Counted from the first letter of the stretch, positions 22,496-32,071 are shown. The stretch: DNA of 64,000 bases from Anaerotignum neopropionicum (GCF_001571775.1 NZ_LRVM01000012.1:1-64000); one strand, 5' to 3'. Program-made: numbers and translations. Notes: a model not told the origin generated them from the sequence alone.

Positions 22496-23017
22496 ATGAA
22501 TGCAATTCAAAAATACTTCAGATACCGACAAAACTTAATTGATCAATATCGGAAAGGTGATATGACCAAAAGGGAATATCTTCAAAAAAATTATGAAGCT
22601 GTTGTATATGGAAATATCGGCCCTTTTGAAAATATAGACACCGTTGAAAAGGCGTTGTTTAACTATCAGTATTATAACGCTTTGGCCAAGGAGCAAAAGC
22701 AAATCAGTACCACCAGAGATATGGATTATGAGCTGAAGCACGATTTTTTGCAGCAAAGCAACTACTATTATAATAAAAAAGATCGAGCCACCCTTGCGGT
22801 TTTACGAATGTTAGACTATAAGGGTGCCAAGGCATATTTTATCAAGATGCATAGCAAATACCTAAAAGGTCGGCTTTTTGAAATTGTGATTGAAGAAGAA
22901 AATATTATTCTCCATTCTACCAGCCCCTTAATTTTAAAGCTGTTGCGAGAAGAAGGCGTTTTTTGTGAGGAAAGCCGAACATCTGTAATTGATGAATATG
23001 TCAATCATAGGTATTAA
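22496..23017 (+). CDS. DUF6648-like protein
   Basis: The 173-residue protein starts MNAIQKYFRYRQNLIDQYRK and continues GDMTKREYLQKNYEAVVYGN. This N-terminal pattern is like the DUF6648 proteins common in Clostridia; I rely on memory of the pattern. It is soluble, rich in Tyr and Lys, and has no enzyme motif. The ATG at 22496 has GCGAGG six bases before it; an upstream in-frame ATG at 22478 has no ribosome site. Confidence 0.65.
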   Translation: MNAIQKYFRYRQNLIDQYRKGDMTKREYLQKNYEAVVYGNIGPFENIDTVEKALFNYQYYNALAKEQKQISTTRDMDYELKHDFLQQSNYYYNKKDRATLAVLRMLDYKGAKAYFIKMHSKYLKGRLFEIVIEEENIILHSTSPLILKLLREEGVFCEESRTSVIDEYVNHRY

Positions 23018-23200
23018 TCCTATCAAACTTGGATTTTCTTGAACAAAACAATTCTAATGAAGGGAAGTTCTTTCAAGTCCGAAATATTATGTAAAATCAT
23101 ATAAATTTACATGAAAAAATGGGGTCCTATTTTTATAGGCCCCCACTCCATTTACATTATAAAAAATACTTGCTTTTATTGCATTTTCCCAAAAATGGCG

Positions 23201-24064
23201 TTAGAATAAGCCAACCTTGGAAATATATTTATCAATCAGCTGTAATTTCGCTTCTGTGGAATAGCCCATCTTTCTGCTAATGAATGAGCACAACAACTCC
23301 ATGGTAAATAACACTCCTACATAGGAGTTGAAAAATGTATTACTGTCAACACTTACCGTTAATAGCTGTGTTGCATACTGGGCTAAGGGCGAGCTAGCCT
23401 TATCTGTAATCAAAATAATTTTTGCCCCGGCATCATATGCCATTTGCGCCGCCAATAAATCCATTTCTGAATATCTAGGGAAGCTAACCGCAACGATGCA
23501 ATCATTTTCCGTAATATCGCATAAATGGTCAATGACATTCAGCGCAGGATGAGAGGTTTCATAAACATCCGTTAACAAATGTTTCAGCAACAACAGCATC
23601 ATATCGCCAATGCAAGAGTTTGCTCTGGAAGTAACAATAAACTTCCGCTTACTTCCTGCAATCAACCCTGCTGCCCGTTCAAAAGCAAGGGTATCATTAT
23701 GATTGACGCAATATTTCATATTTTGCAGCACATTGGCAAAATAGCTCTCAACAATGTCACTTTGCCCTAGCTTGCTAATGGATAATTTTAACCTTTCCGA
23801 AGGAACGGTAATATTATCGGATACACTATTAATTCTTTCTGTATAAGTTTTTCTGATGCTTTTTTGAAAATCCATAAAGCCTGAATATCCTAGTGTTCGT
23901 GTAAAGCGAATCACTGATGAATCGCTCACATGTAATCTTTTTGCTATTTCGGTAGAAGTAATAAAGCACGACTCAGCAAAATTATCCAATATAAACTCAG
24001 AAATTAATTTTTCTTTTTTTGTTAATTTAACGCCCATTAATTGGGCTCTTAATTCCTCTGTCAA
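23201..24064 (-). CDS. RpiR/MurR-family transcriptional regulator
   Basis: The 287-residue regulator has an N-terminal HTH_6 domain (TKKEKLISEFILDNFAESCF, then AKRLHVSDSSVIRFTRTLGY) and a C-terminal SIS domain (about 125-260), with TSRANSCIGDMMLLL and VSFPRYSEMDLLAAQMAYDA. Such proteins sense phosphosugars. No sugar genes adjoin it, so its targets are unknown. The start is read as TTG at 24064, with AAAGGGTGG just upstream. It is divergent from the small export gene. Confidence 0.88.
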   Translation of the reverse strand: MTEELRAQLMGVKLTKKEKLISEFILDNFAESCFITSTEIAKRLHVSDSSVIRFTRTLGYSGFMDFQKSIRKTYTERINSVSDNITVPSERLKLSISKLGQSDIVESYFANVLQNMKYCVNHNDTLAFERAAGLIAGSKRKFIVTSRANSCIGDMMLLLLKHLLTDVYETSHPALNVIDHLCDITENDCIVAVSFPRYSEMDLLAAQMAYDAGAKIILITDKASSPLAQYATQLLTVSVDSNTFFNSYVGVLFTMELLCSFISRKMGYSTEAKLQLIDKYISKVGLF

Positions 24065-24254
24065 ACCTTCCACCCTTTCGTTATATAAAAAATGATATAC
24101 CCCGCCACATATGAATACAATAAATACAATTTCCTCTTTCAAAACAAGCAAACAAATTCCTCTTCTACATTATAACCACAAAGAGGGTTCATTTTCAACT
24201 CAAAACTTCAAAACTATCAAAAAGAAAAGTTTTTTATTTTTTTGCGCCTAGTTG

Positions 24255-24283
24255 TTGTTTCAAAAAGCATATTAGTATATAAT
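24255..24283 (+). promoter_or_regulatory. Promoter of the small export gene
   Basis: TTGTTT (24255-24260), a 17-bp spacer and TATAAT (24278-24283) form a good vegetative promoter. Transcription would start near 24290, only about 17 nt before the hairpin. Confidence 0.7.
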
Positions 24284-24306
24284 AAAGTTTCAAGGCAACA
24301 AAAATC

Positions 24307-24335
24307 AGCATGGAGTTTTGCTCCATGCTCTTTTT
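24307..24335 (+). terminator. Intrinsic terminator or attenuator in the leader of the small export gene
   Basis: AGCATGGAG, a TTTTG loop, CTCCATGCT and CTTTTT make a perfect 9-bp stem with a T run, lying between the promoter and the coding sequence. It would stop transcription before the gene unless overcome. Confidence 0.8.
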
Positions 24336-24349
24336 CAGGGGGAATTCTA

Positions 24350-24856
24350 TTGGCTGAAACAATTACAAACTGGTTTGTTACAAACCTGCAAAGTTCTTTT
24401 GCAAGAGAATTTATTGTTTTCATTGTATCTATGCTTCCAATTCTGGAACTAAGAGGCGGTATCATTGCTGGGTTTGCTCTGCAAATGAATTGGCTGCCTA
24501 CTTTTATTATTGCGTTTATTGGAAATTTATTGCCGATTCCGTTTATATTACTTTTTATCCGTTATATTTTTAAAGTGTTGAAAAAAACCCCTTTGCGTGC
24601 TTTTGTTGCGTGGTGCGAAAAAAAAGCGGATAAAAAAAGCGATCAAATTAGAAAATATGAGTATTGGGGCGTGTTTCTTTTCGTAGCCGTTCCTCTGCCC
24701 GGTACAGGTGCTTGGATGGGTGCTTTAATTAGTGTTTTGTTAAATTTAAACCCAAAAAAGACCTTTCCTGTCATCGTACTCGGTGTACTTACTGCCGGAA
24801 TTATTGTTTCTATACTGTCCTTTGGCTTATTGGGCAGCTTAGGCTATGGTGCATAA
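24350..24856 (+). CDS. Small multidrug-export family membrane protein (COG2426)
   Basis: The 168-residue protein starts with TTG after AGGGGG. It has a signature LPILELRGGIIAGFALQMNW, a charged loop (EKKADKKSDQIRKYEYWG), and VAVPLPGTGAWMGALISVLL, with four or five hydrophobic segments. It belongs to COG2426, loosely annotated as small multidrug export; the true substrate is not known. It precedes rsmA by 12 bp, so both are likely co-transcribed. Confidence 0.85.
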   Translation: MAETITNWFVTNLQSSFAREFIVFIVSMLPILELRGGIIAGFALQMNWLPTFIIAFIGNLLPIPFILLFIRYIFKVLKKTPLRAFVAWCEKKADKKSDQIRKYEYWGVFLFVAVPLPGTGAWMGALISVLLNLNPKKTFPVIVLGVLTAGIIVSILSFGLLGSLGYGA

Positions 24857-24868
24857 AAGGAGGCAAAC

Positions 24869-25750
24869 ATGACTGAACGAATTTCCACCCCTTCAAAAAC
24901 GAAACAAATTATTGAGGAAAATGGTTTTTTCTTCAAAAAAAATTTTGGACAAAACTTTCTCATAGATTCCAATATATTAGAAAACATTGCACATTGCGCA
25001 GGCATCACAAAAGAAGACTGTGTTTTGGAAATCGGCCCTGGAATCGGCTCTTTAACCCAGGTTTTGGCAGAAACTGCAAGAGAAGTTGTTGCCGTTGAAA
25101 TTGATTCCTCGCTGATTCCAATTTTAAATCAAACCTTAAATGGCTACGACAATATTGAAATTTTAAATCAAGATATTCTGAAAGCCGATATTGATGCAAT
25201 CATTGAGGAAAAAAACAGCGGAAAGCCGATCAAGGTAGTTGCAAATCTGCCTTATTATATTACCACCCCAATTATTATGGATTTGCTGGAAAAGGAACGT
25301 CATATTGACACCATCACAGTTATGGTACAAAAAGAGGTTGCCGAACGTATGCAGGCAAGCCCAAAGGAAAAGGAATATGGTGCATTATCCATAGCTGTGC
25401 AGTATTATTGTGATGCGCACTTGGACATGATTGTGCAACCTTCTTGCTTTATGCCCCGCCCCAAGGTTGCCTCTGCGGTGATTACCTTACAAGTACTGCC
25501 TGAACGCAAGGTAAAAACTAAGGATGAGGCCCTATTTTTCCATTTAGTGAAAAGCGCTTTTGGCCAGCGCAGGAAAACCTTGCTTAATTGCTTGTTTAAT
25601 CTTGGAAAACTGAACCTATCCAAAGAAGAACTGACTTCTATTATTGTATCCTTGGGCTGGGATGAACGTATTCGCGGAGAAGCCTTGGGTATTGAGGAAT
25701 TTGCAGCCTTAACAGATGTAATTTACCAAAAGCTTTATAACGCATTTTAA
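24869..25750 (+). CDS. rsmA: 16S rRNA dimethyladenosine transferase
   Basis: The 293-residue enzyme has the RsmA/KsgA motifs: KKNFGQNFLIDSNILENI, the SAM site VLEIGPGIGSLTQVLAE, VVANLPYYITTPIIM carrying the catalytic NLPY, and AFGQRRKTLLN near the C-terminus. It dimethylates two adjacent adenines in helix 45 of 16S rRNA. AAAGGAGG precedes the ATG. Length and motifs are normal. Confidence 0.96.
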   Translation: MTERISTPSKTKQIIEENGFFFKKNFGQNFLIDSNILENIAHCAGITKEDCVLEIGPGIGSLTQVLAETAREVVAVEIDSSLIPILNQTLNGYDNIEILNQDILKADIDAIIEEKNSGKPIKVVANLPYYITTPIIMDLLEKERHIDTITVMVQKEVAERMQASPKEKEYGALSIAVQYYCDAHLDMIVQPSCFMPRPKVASAVITLQVLPERKVKTKDEALFFHLVKSAFGQRRKTLLNCLFNLGKLNLSKEELTSIIVSLGWDERIRGEALGIEEFAALTDVIYQKLYNAF

Positions 25751-25763
25751 GCTTAAAACACAC

Positions 25764-25801
25764 AAAACGGCTATAAAAAAGACATTTTTTATAGCCGTTT
25801 T
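25764..25801 (+). terminator. Intrinsic terminator of rsmA
   Basis: AAAACGGCTATAAAAAA, a GACA loop and TTTTTTATAGCCGTTTT form a perfect 17-bp stem with flanking A and T runs. Confidence 0.93.
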
Positions 25802-26250
25802 CCTATCTATATTCATGGGGTTTTTTTTCTAACAAAACCAGAGAAATCCAAATATTATTTTTTAATTTGCGTTTTTTGCATAATTATTCTTTATAATTCA
25901 CTTTTTTTCTTATCATTTTTTTATTTTTCACCATAAAATCCTTAATGGCTCATAAAATTTCAAATATTTAAGTTATTTTTTTATTAATTCTTCTTCAGAA
26001 AAAACAACTCCGCTTTTCAAAAATTAATTCTTGTTTTTAACTATTTTAGCAATTTATTTAAAGAATCTAAGAAAAATGAAAAACTCGACAAGAAAAACTC
26101 CAAATTTTCCACCACAAAAGCCGTCATTTTTTTTCATTTCCTCCATTTCCCTCTCCCATGAATCCCCATAAAACCTTATGGGCAATATTTCCTAGTGAAA
26201 ACGATGCAACTTTTTACAAAATTGTTAAGATTTTAGTCCGAATTTGTCTG
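25802..26250. other. AT-rich stretch before spo0A
   Basis: About 450 bp of highly AT-rich DNA follows the rsmA terminator. I see no gene, no repeat and no clear 0A box (TGTCGAA). The spoIVB gene that normally precedes spo0A is not here. Confidence 0.45.
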
Positions 26251-26261
26251 GCGAAACCACC

Positions 26262-26290
26262 TTGTCACCAGTTTATTCCTGTACTATAAT
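26262..26290 (+). promoter_or_regulatory. Vegetative-type promoter of spo0A
   Basis: TTGTCA (26262-26267), a 17-bp spacer and TATAAT (26285-26290) lie 62 bp before the spo0A start codon. No sigma-H-like element was recognised with confidence. Confidence 0.65.
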
Positions 26291-26351
26291 CATCCCAAAA
26301 GCAAGTAATATTTGCATATTCATTCATTAAACAACAATCGGAGGGATCATT

Positions 26352-27143
26352 TTGAATCAAAATAAAATAAAAGTGCTGTTGGCTGATGATAATAAGGATT
26401 TTTGCGATGTAATCGCAAGTCACCTGAACAAACAGGAGGACATGACTGTTGTCGCAGTCGCCGTTGACGGTATTGATGCAATGAACAAGATCAGAGAAAC
26501 GGCGCCGGATGTGGCAATTATTGATGGTATCATGCCTCGTCTGGATGGAATTGGGGTTTTGGAAAGATTGCAGAAAAACAGTGACATTCATCAACCAGTA
26601 ACAATCATACTATCTGCCCTATCACAAGACAAAATTGTACAAAAAGCCTTGGACTTAGGTGCTTCCTACTATATGGTAAAGCCCTTTGATATGGATGCAT
26701 TAACCCAGCGTATTAGACAATTATTACAGGAAAAGCCCATGATTAAAAGCGGCAGTTCCGCCTTTCATCAGTCCCAGCCTACCATGGCCTATGATCTGGA
26801 AACAAAGGTTACTAACATTTTACATGAAATCGGCGTTCCTGCCCATATCCGCGGCTATCATTATATGAGAGAAGCGATTATTATGAGCGTAAACGATATG
26901 GACGTTTTAAACTATATCACAAAAGAGCTGTATCCCTCCATTGCAAAGAAGTGCAATACAACGCCTTCACGCGTTGAGCGCGCAATTCGACATGCCATCG
27001 AAGTGGCTTGGAATCGCGGCAAGGTTGATGCTATTGATGCCTTGTTTGGTTATACCGTGAACAACCACAAAGGCAAGCCTACTAACAGCGAGTTTATCGC
27101 ATTGATTGCTGATAGATTGCGTTTGGAACAAAAAGCGGGTTGA
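26352..27143 (+). CDS. spo0A: Sporulation master regulator Spo0A
   Basis: The 263-residue response regulator has a receiver domain with ADDNKDF acidic residues, the phosphorylated Asp58 in [16 protein letters not shown] and the conserved Lys in YMVKPFD. A linker follows, then the Spo0A-specific DNA-binding domain with [20 protein letters not shown]. It controls entry into sporulation. The start is TTG, with GGAGG seven bases upstream. It is stand-alone: spoIVB, its usual partner upstream, is missing. Its presence in the window with the cotJ element confirms an endospore former. Confidence 0.96.
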   Translation: MNQNKIKVLLADDNKDFCDVIASHLNKQEDMTVVAVAVDGIDAMNKIRETAPDVAIIDGIMPRLDGIGVLERLQKNSDIHQPVTIILSALSQDKIVQKALDLGASYYMVKPFDMDALTQRIRQLLQEKPMIKSGSSAFHQSQPTMAYDLETKVTNILHEIGVPAHIRGYHYMREAIIMSVNDMDVLNYITKELYPSIAKKCNTTPSRVERAIRHAIEVAWNRGKVDAIDALFGYTVNNHKGKPTNSEFIALIADRLRLEQKAG

Positions 27144-27380
27144 TCGTTGATTTTACAAGGTTTTTAAAAATTGTCACGCCTACTAACATGTGAAAAGTTC
27201 TATAGTTTTGTGCAATATCACCCATCAAATACCTGCTAATATTTAAGCGATAAGCCTATTAACCTTTTGATTGGTTAGGTAGTAAATTCTAGCAAATCAG
27301 AAGGTTTCTTTTATATTTTTTCAAATATTTTTACAGATTGAGGATTCTTTAATTTACTGCAATACGAAAAGATTGTCTAA
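27144..27380. other. Intergenic sequence after spo0A
   Basis: About 240 bp with a possible weak hairpin (AACCTTTTGATTGGTTAGG ... GCAAATCAGAAGGTT). It may be the spo0A terminator, since AATCAGAAGGTT can pair with AACCTTTTGATT and TTTCTTTTAT follows. No gene is seen. Confidence 0.45.
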
Positions 27381-27544
27381 GAAAGTGTTGATTTAATGGA
27401 GGGTGGGAAGATAGTCGAAGAATTTTTTTGTTTAACAAGGAAAAAAATGTAGAAATTGCAACGCTATTGCGAGGCTTTTAGACGATGTGCAAACGAAAAA
27501 TTTACCGATTAGATATTCACACAAAATGAGTCAGTGCTTGCCTA
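27381..27544. repeat. MITE-like repeat, copy B (diverged)
   Basis: It starts GAAAGTGTTGATTTAATGGA and ends ATGAGTCAGTGCTTGCC, diverged versions of the termini of copy C. The internal GCAACGCTATTGC and AAATTTACCGATTAGAT segments are shared. It lies in the gap between the convergent spo0A and rplL genes. Confidence 0.7.
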
Positions 27545-27708
27545 ATAAAACATTCAAAAGCTATGAGAAATATTAAAACTTTTTGTTGTACAGAAAAATT
27601 ATTAAATTCTACAGTACAGTTACATCTAAGACCATAACAGATTATATTAACTATACGAAAGAAAGGGGGAAATATACAGCGATTTCAAACGATAGGGAAG
27701 TACCTCAA

Positions 27709-27743
27709 AAAAACCCCTAAAACATAATGTTTTAGGGGTTTTT
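27709..27743 (-). terminator. Terminator of the rpl operon after rplL
   Basis: AAAAACCCCTAAAACAT and ATGTTTTAGGGGTTTTT form a 17-bp stem with a one-base loop region and T run on the minus strand, 14 bp after the rplL stop. rpoB does not follow. Confidence 0.92.
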
Positions 27744-27756
27744 ATCTGACTTTTAA

Positions 27757-28125
27757 TTACTTCAATGTAACCTTTGCGCCAACTTCTTCCAACTTAGCTT
27801 TGATGGAATCAGCTTCTTCTTTGGAAACTTGTTCTTTCAGAACCTTAGGAGCGCCGTCTACAGCTTCCTTAGCTTCCTTCAAGCCAAGACCTGTTACTTC
27901 ACGAACAACCTTGATAACCTTGATCTTTTCTGCGCCAACTTCTGTCAATTCAACGTCGAATTCTGTCTTTTCTTCTGCTGCTGCTGCTGGGCCAGCTACT
28001 ACTGCTACACCTGCTGCTGCGGATACGCCAAATTCTTCTTCTGCTGCCTTTACCAAGTCGTTCAATTCTAATACTGTAAGTTCTTTTACAGCTGCAATGA
28101 TTTCTTCAATTGTTAATTTTGCCAT
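27757..28125 (-). CDS. rplL: 50S ribosomal protein L7/L12
   Basis: The 122-residue protein has the L12 N-terminal dimerisation helices ([20 protein letters not shown]), the Ala-rich hinge (about 38-52), and the conserved C-terminal domain [20 protein letters not shown] with [12 protein letters not shown]. Four to six copies form the ribosomal stalk. CGGAGGTG precedes the ATG. It follows rplJ by 75 bp and ends the operon. Confidence 0.97.
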   Translation of the reverse strand: MAKLTIEEIIAAVKELTVLELNDLVKAAEEEFGVSAAAGVAVVAGPAAAAEEKTEFDVELTEVGAEKIKVIKVVREVTGLGLKEAKEAVDGAPKVLKEQVSKEEADSIKAKLEEVGAKVTLK

Positions 28126-28200
28126 TTTAAAGCACCTCCGATTAAATTTAATATATTCTCATTTTAACTTACCAAAACGTTTATTTCGTCCTTGCAAAAA

Positions 28201-28695
28201 TTATTCTGCTGCTGCATCTTTCTTTGCGATCTGATCGATAACGCGTGCGAAAGAGGACATTGGGCTCTTGAAGCTGCCCAACAGCTTGGAAAGCAATACT
28301 TCTCTGGAAGGGATGTCTGCAACAAGCTTCATGCCTTCTGCATTATAAACAACGCCTTCAACAACGCCTGCTTTGAATTCCAAAGCCTTTACGTCTTTTG
28401 CAATTTTATTTAAGATGCTCGCTGCTGTTGTAGCATCTTCGTAGCTGAACGCAAATGCACTGGGTCCGGACAGATATTGATCTAATCCTTCAAACTGTGT
28501 GCCCTGAATTGCAAAGTGCACCATTGTGTTTTTATAAACTTTATAGTCAACACCTGCTTCTCTCAGCTGTTTTCTAAGAACTGTATCCTGTTCTACTGTC
28601 AAGCCTCTAGCATCTACCATAACTACGGAAGCCGCATTTTCCATCTTTTCCTTAATTTCATTTACGATAGCCTGCTTTTGTTCAATCTTTGCCAT
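28201..28695 (-). CDS. rplJ: 50S ribosomal protein L10
   Basis: The 164-residue protein has the L10 signature [20 protein letters not shown] and [20 protein letters not shown], then the stalk base region and the C-terminal helix that binds L7/L12. It nucleates the stalk and represses its own operon by binding the leader RNA just upstream. AAGGAGG precedes the ATG. Confidence 0.97.
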   Translation of the reverse strand: MAKIEQKQAIVNEIKEKMENAASVVMVDARGLTVEQDTVLRKQLREAGVDYKVYKNTMVHFAIQGTQFEGLDQYLSGPSAFAFSYEDATTAASILNKIAKDVKALEFKAGVVEGVVYNAEGMKLVADIPSREVLLSKLLGSFKSPMSSFARVIDQIAKKDAAAE

Positions 28696-28860
28696 ATTTA
28701 CACCTCCTTAAATCCTTTATCAATAAAGAAAGCCTCTTTGCACATAGACAAAGAGGCTTATAGCTCAATTTCAGCAATCTCCTCGGCAGGACTTACGCAA
28801 ATAAATGCACCTGCTGTCTACGGCTTTTTCGATTTTTTCTTCTCAACTTTTTTATTATAT
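28696..28860 (-). ncRNA. L10 leader (autoregulatory RNA) with terminator hairpin
   Basis: The minus-strand leader contains CCGTAGACAGCAGGTGC and GCGTAAGTCCTGCCGAGG, the conserved kink-turn and stem segments of the Firmicutes L10 leader. It is followed by a terminator-like stem AAGCCTCTTTG / CAAAGAGGCTT (28759-28730) with TTCTTT behind it. Excess L10-L7/L12 complex is known to bind such leaders and reduce rplJ-rplL expression. Confidence 0.88.
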
Positions 28861-28897
28861 AAGATAAACTCGTTTCCGTCAAGATTTTTCTTTGAGA

Positions 28898-29593
28898 TTA
28901 CTCAGAAATTTTCGCAGGGTTAACCTTTACACCAGGGCCCATTGTTGTTGATAAAACAACACTCTTCAAATACTGACCCTTTGCTGCTGAAGGTTTTGCT
29001 TTTATGATAGCACTCATCAGCGTCTGGAAGTTTTGTTCCAGCTTCTCGGAACCAAAAGATACCTTGCCTACGGGAACATGAATGATATTTGTCTTATCCA
29101 AACGGTATTCAATCTTACCTGCTTTAATGTCATTAATGGCCTTTGTAACATCCATAGTTACAGTGCCTGCTTTGGGGTTAGGCATTAAACCTTTAGGACC
29201 CAATACACGACCCAAACGACCAACAACACCCATCATATCAGGTGTTGCAACAGCAACATCGAAACCAAACCAGTTTTCATTCTGAATTTTGGGGATCAAA
29301 TCTTCTGCTCCAACGAAATCTGCGCCGGCTGCTAAAGCTTCTTCTGCCTTATCACCCTTTGCGAATACCAATACACGAACTGTTTTGCCTGTACCGTGTG
29401 GAAGAACAACGGCACCACGAACCTGCTGATCAGCATGTCTGCTGTCAACACCCAAACGAATATGTGCTTCTACAGTTGCATCGAACTTTGTAACAGAAGT
29501 TTTCTGCACCAAATCGATTGCATCATTTGCATCGTAAAGCATTGCCTTGTCAACGAGCTTAACAACCTCGTTATATTTTTTTCCTCTTTTCAC
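28898..29593 (-). CDS. rplA: 50S ribosomal protein L1
   Basis: The 231-residue protein has all L1 landmarks: [40 protein letters not shown], and the RNA-binding [20 protein letters not shown]. It forms the ribosomal L1 arm. The start is GTG at 29593 with AAGGAGG upstream. It follows rplK by about 70 bp in the standard order. Confidence 0.97.
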   Translation of the reverse strand: MKRGKKYNEVVKLVDKAMLYDANDAIDLVQKTSVTKFDATVEAHIRLGVDSRHADQQVRGAVVLPHGTGKTVRVLVFAKGDKAEEALAAGADFVGAEDLIPKIQNENWFGFDVAVATPDMMGVVGRLGRVLGPKGLMPNPKAGTVTMDVTKAINDIKAGKIEYRLDKTNIIHVPVGKVSFGSEKLEQNFQTLMSAIIKAKPSAAKGQYLKSVVLSTTMGPGVKVNPAKISE

Positions 29594-29663
29594 TTTCGTG
29601 ACCTCCTTATGTGGTAATATCGGGAGAATTCCCTCCCACTTCTGCCTTCAAATCAGTCGGCTA

Positions 29664-30089
29664 TTATTCTTCTACAACGATACCCATACTTCTTGCTGTA
29701 CCGCAAATCATGCTATAAGCAGTATCAATATTGGCTGCATTTAAATCGGGCATTTTTAATTCTGCAATTTCCATAACCTTTGCTTTGGAAATTTTAGAAA
29801 CTTTTGTTTTGTTAGGAACACCGGAACCGGATTCAATACCGCAAGCCTTCTTCAAAAGAACTGCAGCCGGGGGTGTTTTTGTAATGAAAGTATAACTTCT
29901 ATCCTGATATACAGTAATAACAACAGGAATAATTAAGCCTGCCTGTGAAGCTGTTCTTTCATTAAACTCTTTACAAAAGCCCATGATGTTTACACCATGC
30001 TGACCTAAAGCAGGACCAACAGGAGGAGCGGGTGTTGCCTTCGCTGCTGGAATTTGTAATTTGATATAACCTGTTACTTTCTTTGCCAT
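29664..30089 (-). CDS. rplK: 50S ribosomal protein L11
   Basis: The 141-residue protein starts [20 protein letters not shown] and contains [20 protein letters not shown], the thiostrepton-site signature. It ends with the 23S rRNA-binding domain. The chosen ATG at 30089 follows AGGAGGTGCCAATC and yields the standard 141-residue length; an in-frame ATG nine bases upstream lies inside the ribosome site. Confidence 0.97.
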   Translation of the reverse strand: MAKKVTGYIKLQIPAAKATPAPPVGPALGQHGVNIMGFCKEFNERTASQAGLIIPVVITVYQDRSYTFITKTPPAAVLLKKACGIESGSGVPNKTKVSKISKAKVMEIAELKMPDLNAANIDTAYSMICGTARSMGIVVEE

Positions 30090-30173
30090 GATTGGCACCT
30101 CCTATAAATGTGGTAATTAGCGGGGATTTTCCCTCCCACTTAGCGAACTTGCCGCCTTTATGAAACGTTGACT

Positions 30174-30728
30174 TTAAATCTTGTCGATCTGAGTGAAATC
30201 AAGCTCAACCGGGGTCTCTCTGCCGAAGATGGAAAGACTGACCACAACGATTTTCTTATTGGTATTGATCTCTTTGATCTGACCAACAGAATCCGCAAAA
30301 GGCCCAGAGATAACACGAACGGAATCGCCCAGTGCCACATCCAGATTTTCCACCTCTCCGCCAATACCCATGGTACGAACTTCAATATCGGTCAATGGTA
30401 CTGGCTTAGAACCGGGACCCACAAAACTTGTCACGCCTCTTGTGTTTCTGACTACATACCATGTTTCGTCGTTCATGATCATTTTAATCAGCACATAGCC
30501 TGGAAATACTTTTCGCTGAACAGTTTTTTTCTGTCCATCTTTTATTTCAATAACATCCTGCAAAGGCACGCTGATTTCGTGAATTTGATCCTGCATTCCT
30601 CTGTTTTCGACCGTTTTTTCAATATTGGCTTTTACTTTGTTTTCATATCCTGAATAGGTATGAACAACATACCATCTTGTATCGGCAGATGTATTGACTT
30701 TTTCTGGCTTGTTGATTTCTTCAGACAT
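30174..30728 (-). CDS. nusG: Transcription termination/antitermination protein NusG
   Basis: The 184-residue protein has an NGN domain (RWYVVHTYSGYENKVKANIE ... PGYVLIKM) and a C-terminal KOW domain (GDSVRVISGPFADSVGQIKE). It modulates RNA polymerase pausing and couples to the ribosome. It sits in the universal secE-nusG-rplK order. Confidence 0.96.
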   Translation of the reverse strand: MSEEINKPEKVNTSADTRWYVVHTYSGYENKVKANIEKTVENRGMQDQIHEISVPLQDVIEIKDGQKKTVQRKVFPGYVLIKMIMNDETWYVVRNTRGVTSFVGPGSKPVPLTDIEVRTMGIGGEVENLDVALGDSVRVISGPFADSVGQIKEINTNKKIVVVSLSIFGRETPVELDFTQIDKI

Positions 30729-30757
30729 AATACCATCCTTTTTCTACTCGATTTGTC

Positions 30758-31015
30758 TTAACCCATAAGCCCGATAATCGCACTGTATCCGGCTGAAAAA
30801 ACCGAATCCATACAGAAAATGATAACACCGAGAATTAGGGAAGTAACAATAACGGTAAACGTTTTCTTCGCAATTTCAGAACGACCAGGCCAAATAATTT
30901 TTTTAAATTCCGCCTTGTAGTCTGCGAAGCCATCTCTGTCTTTGTTTTTCTTTACTTGTTTAGGCTTTGCTTGCTTTGTTTCATTCGTTTGGTTTGTGAT
31001 TTGATTTTCTTCCAT
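30758..31015 (-). CDS. secE: Preprotein translocase subunit SecE
   Basis: The 85-residue protein has a charged N-terminal half (KQAKPKQVKKNKDRDGFADY), an amphipathic helix with FKKIIWPGRSEIAKKTFTVI, and one C-terminal membrane helix (ILGVIIFCMDSVF). It is the essential clamp subunit of SecYEG. The order rpmG-secE-nusG supports the call. Confidence 0.95.
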   Translation of the reverse strand: MEENQITNQTNETKQAKPKQVKKNKDRDGFADYKAEFKKIIWPGRSEIAKKTFTVIVTSLILGVIIFCMDSVFSAGYSAIIGLMG

Positions 31016-31047
31016 ACGTTCACTTCCTTTTTCGGAATTGTCCCTAC

Positions 31048-31197
31048 TTACTTTGTTTCTTTGTGTAATGTATGGGATTTACAGAACTTACAATACTTTT
31101 TAATTTCCATTCTGTCAGGCATAGTTTTCTTGTCCTTGGTAGTGCTGTAATTTCTCTGTTTGCACTCTGTGCAGGCTAAGGTAATCCTAGTTCTCAA
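31048..31197 (-). CDS. rpmG: 50S ribosomal protein L33
   Basis: The 49-residue zinc-type L33 reads [20 protein letters not shown] and has CxxC pairs in CTEC and CKFC. The start is TTG at 31197, with GGAGGTG upstream; this gives the standard length, and an in-frame ATG 15 bases earlier lies at the ribosome site. It is the first gene of the secE-nusG-rpl cluster. Confidence 0.95.
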   Translation of the reverse strand: MRTRITLACTECKQRNYSTTKDKKTMPDRMEIKKYCKFCKSHTLHKETK

Positions 31198-31358
31198 GAG
31201 TTCCACCTCCATTGCTGATGATATTTTTTTGTACATAAAAAAAAGACCTGCGTCTTCCACATTAGAATAACACAAGTCATTAAAAGTGTCAACAATAATT
31301 CATGGAAAACACGGCTTTTTTGTAAGAAACCTAAGATTTTTGCTATAAATTAAAATCA

Positions 31359-31610
31359 TTATTGATTTTTCATAAATTCTTCCAAAACCAATGATAGCTG
31401 GTCTGGACAGCTGCTATTTCTCATCCCGCAAGTAATACCCTTTAATCTTTTTGCAGCCTCATCTGGTGTCATCCCTTCTGCCAAAGCCGCCAGCCCCTTA
31501 TGGTTACCATCACATCCGCCAAGAAAAGAAACATTTTTCACTACACCATCTTCCACATCAAACTCAAGACTTGAGGCGCAAACCCCTTTCGTTTTAAAGC
31601 TGCAATGCAT
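31359..31610 (-). CDS. TSCPD-domain protein (TIGR03905 family)
   Basis: The 83-residue protein reads MHCSFKTKGVCASSLEFDVE, with VSFLGGCDGNHKGLAALAEG and the CGMRNSSCPDQLSLVLEEF end that names the domain. The same fold occurs at the C-terminus of some class II ribonucleotide reductases; the small stand-alone form has no proved role. GGGGGG lies eight bases before the ATG at 31610. It is full length. Confidence 0.88.
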   Translation of the reverse strand: MHCSFKTKGVCASSLEFDVEDGVVKNVSFLGGCDGNHKGLAALAEGMTPDEAAKRLKGITCGMRNSSCPDQLSLVLEEFMKNQ

Positions 31611-32042
31611 TCTTTGTTCCCCCCTGTTTTTACGTTTCGTATTAGCATAGCATACTATTCGACAGAATTCAATTTTTTCTTTGTTAAATTTATATTTTAA
31701 CAATAACCAAGCCTTGCAATAACTTTCCTTTTAAACATTCAGTTGCTTAAGGGAAACAAAGTAAGAAAATCCAAATTTTTTTTTGCTATCTTTTCTTCGC
31801 ATTAAGCATTAATTAGGAAGAAAGTCGAAATATTTTTTCCTCAGCTTAATTTTGCGAAAGTTTTCTTTGATAAAAGCAACAAGCGAAGGCATTGGCCTTC
31901 AGTATTTCTACCGCTATCATTTTCTTTTTTTATACTTCTAAGAAAATAACGAATGATTGTTAAGCCAACGAATTATATCATTCAGTTTTTTGTATAAATT
32001 TACACTTTGTATGTTTTTTCTTTAAAAAATCCGAAATACTCC
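31611..32042. other. Intergenic stretch between the TSCPD and ferredoxin genes
   Basis: About 430 bp of AT-rich DNA between divergent genes. I see no gene, RNA or repeat; only the ferredoxin promoter at its right end is clear. Confidence 0.45.
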
Positions 32043-32071
32043 TTGCACAATATATTATTTTGATATACAAT
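32043..32071 (+). promoter_or_regulatory. Promoter of the ferredoxin gene
   Basis: TTGCAC (32043-32048), a 17-bp spacer and TACAAT (32066-32071) lie 33 bp before the ATG. It is a good vegetative promoter, as expected for an abundant electron carrier. Confidence 0.75.
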
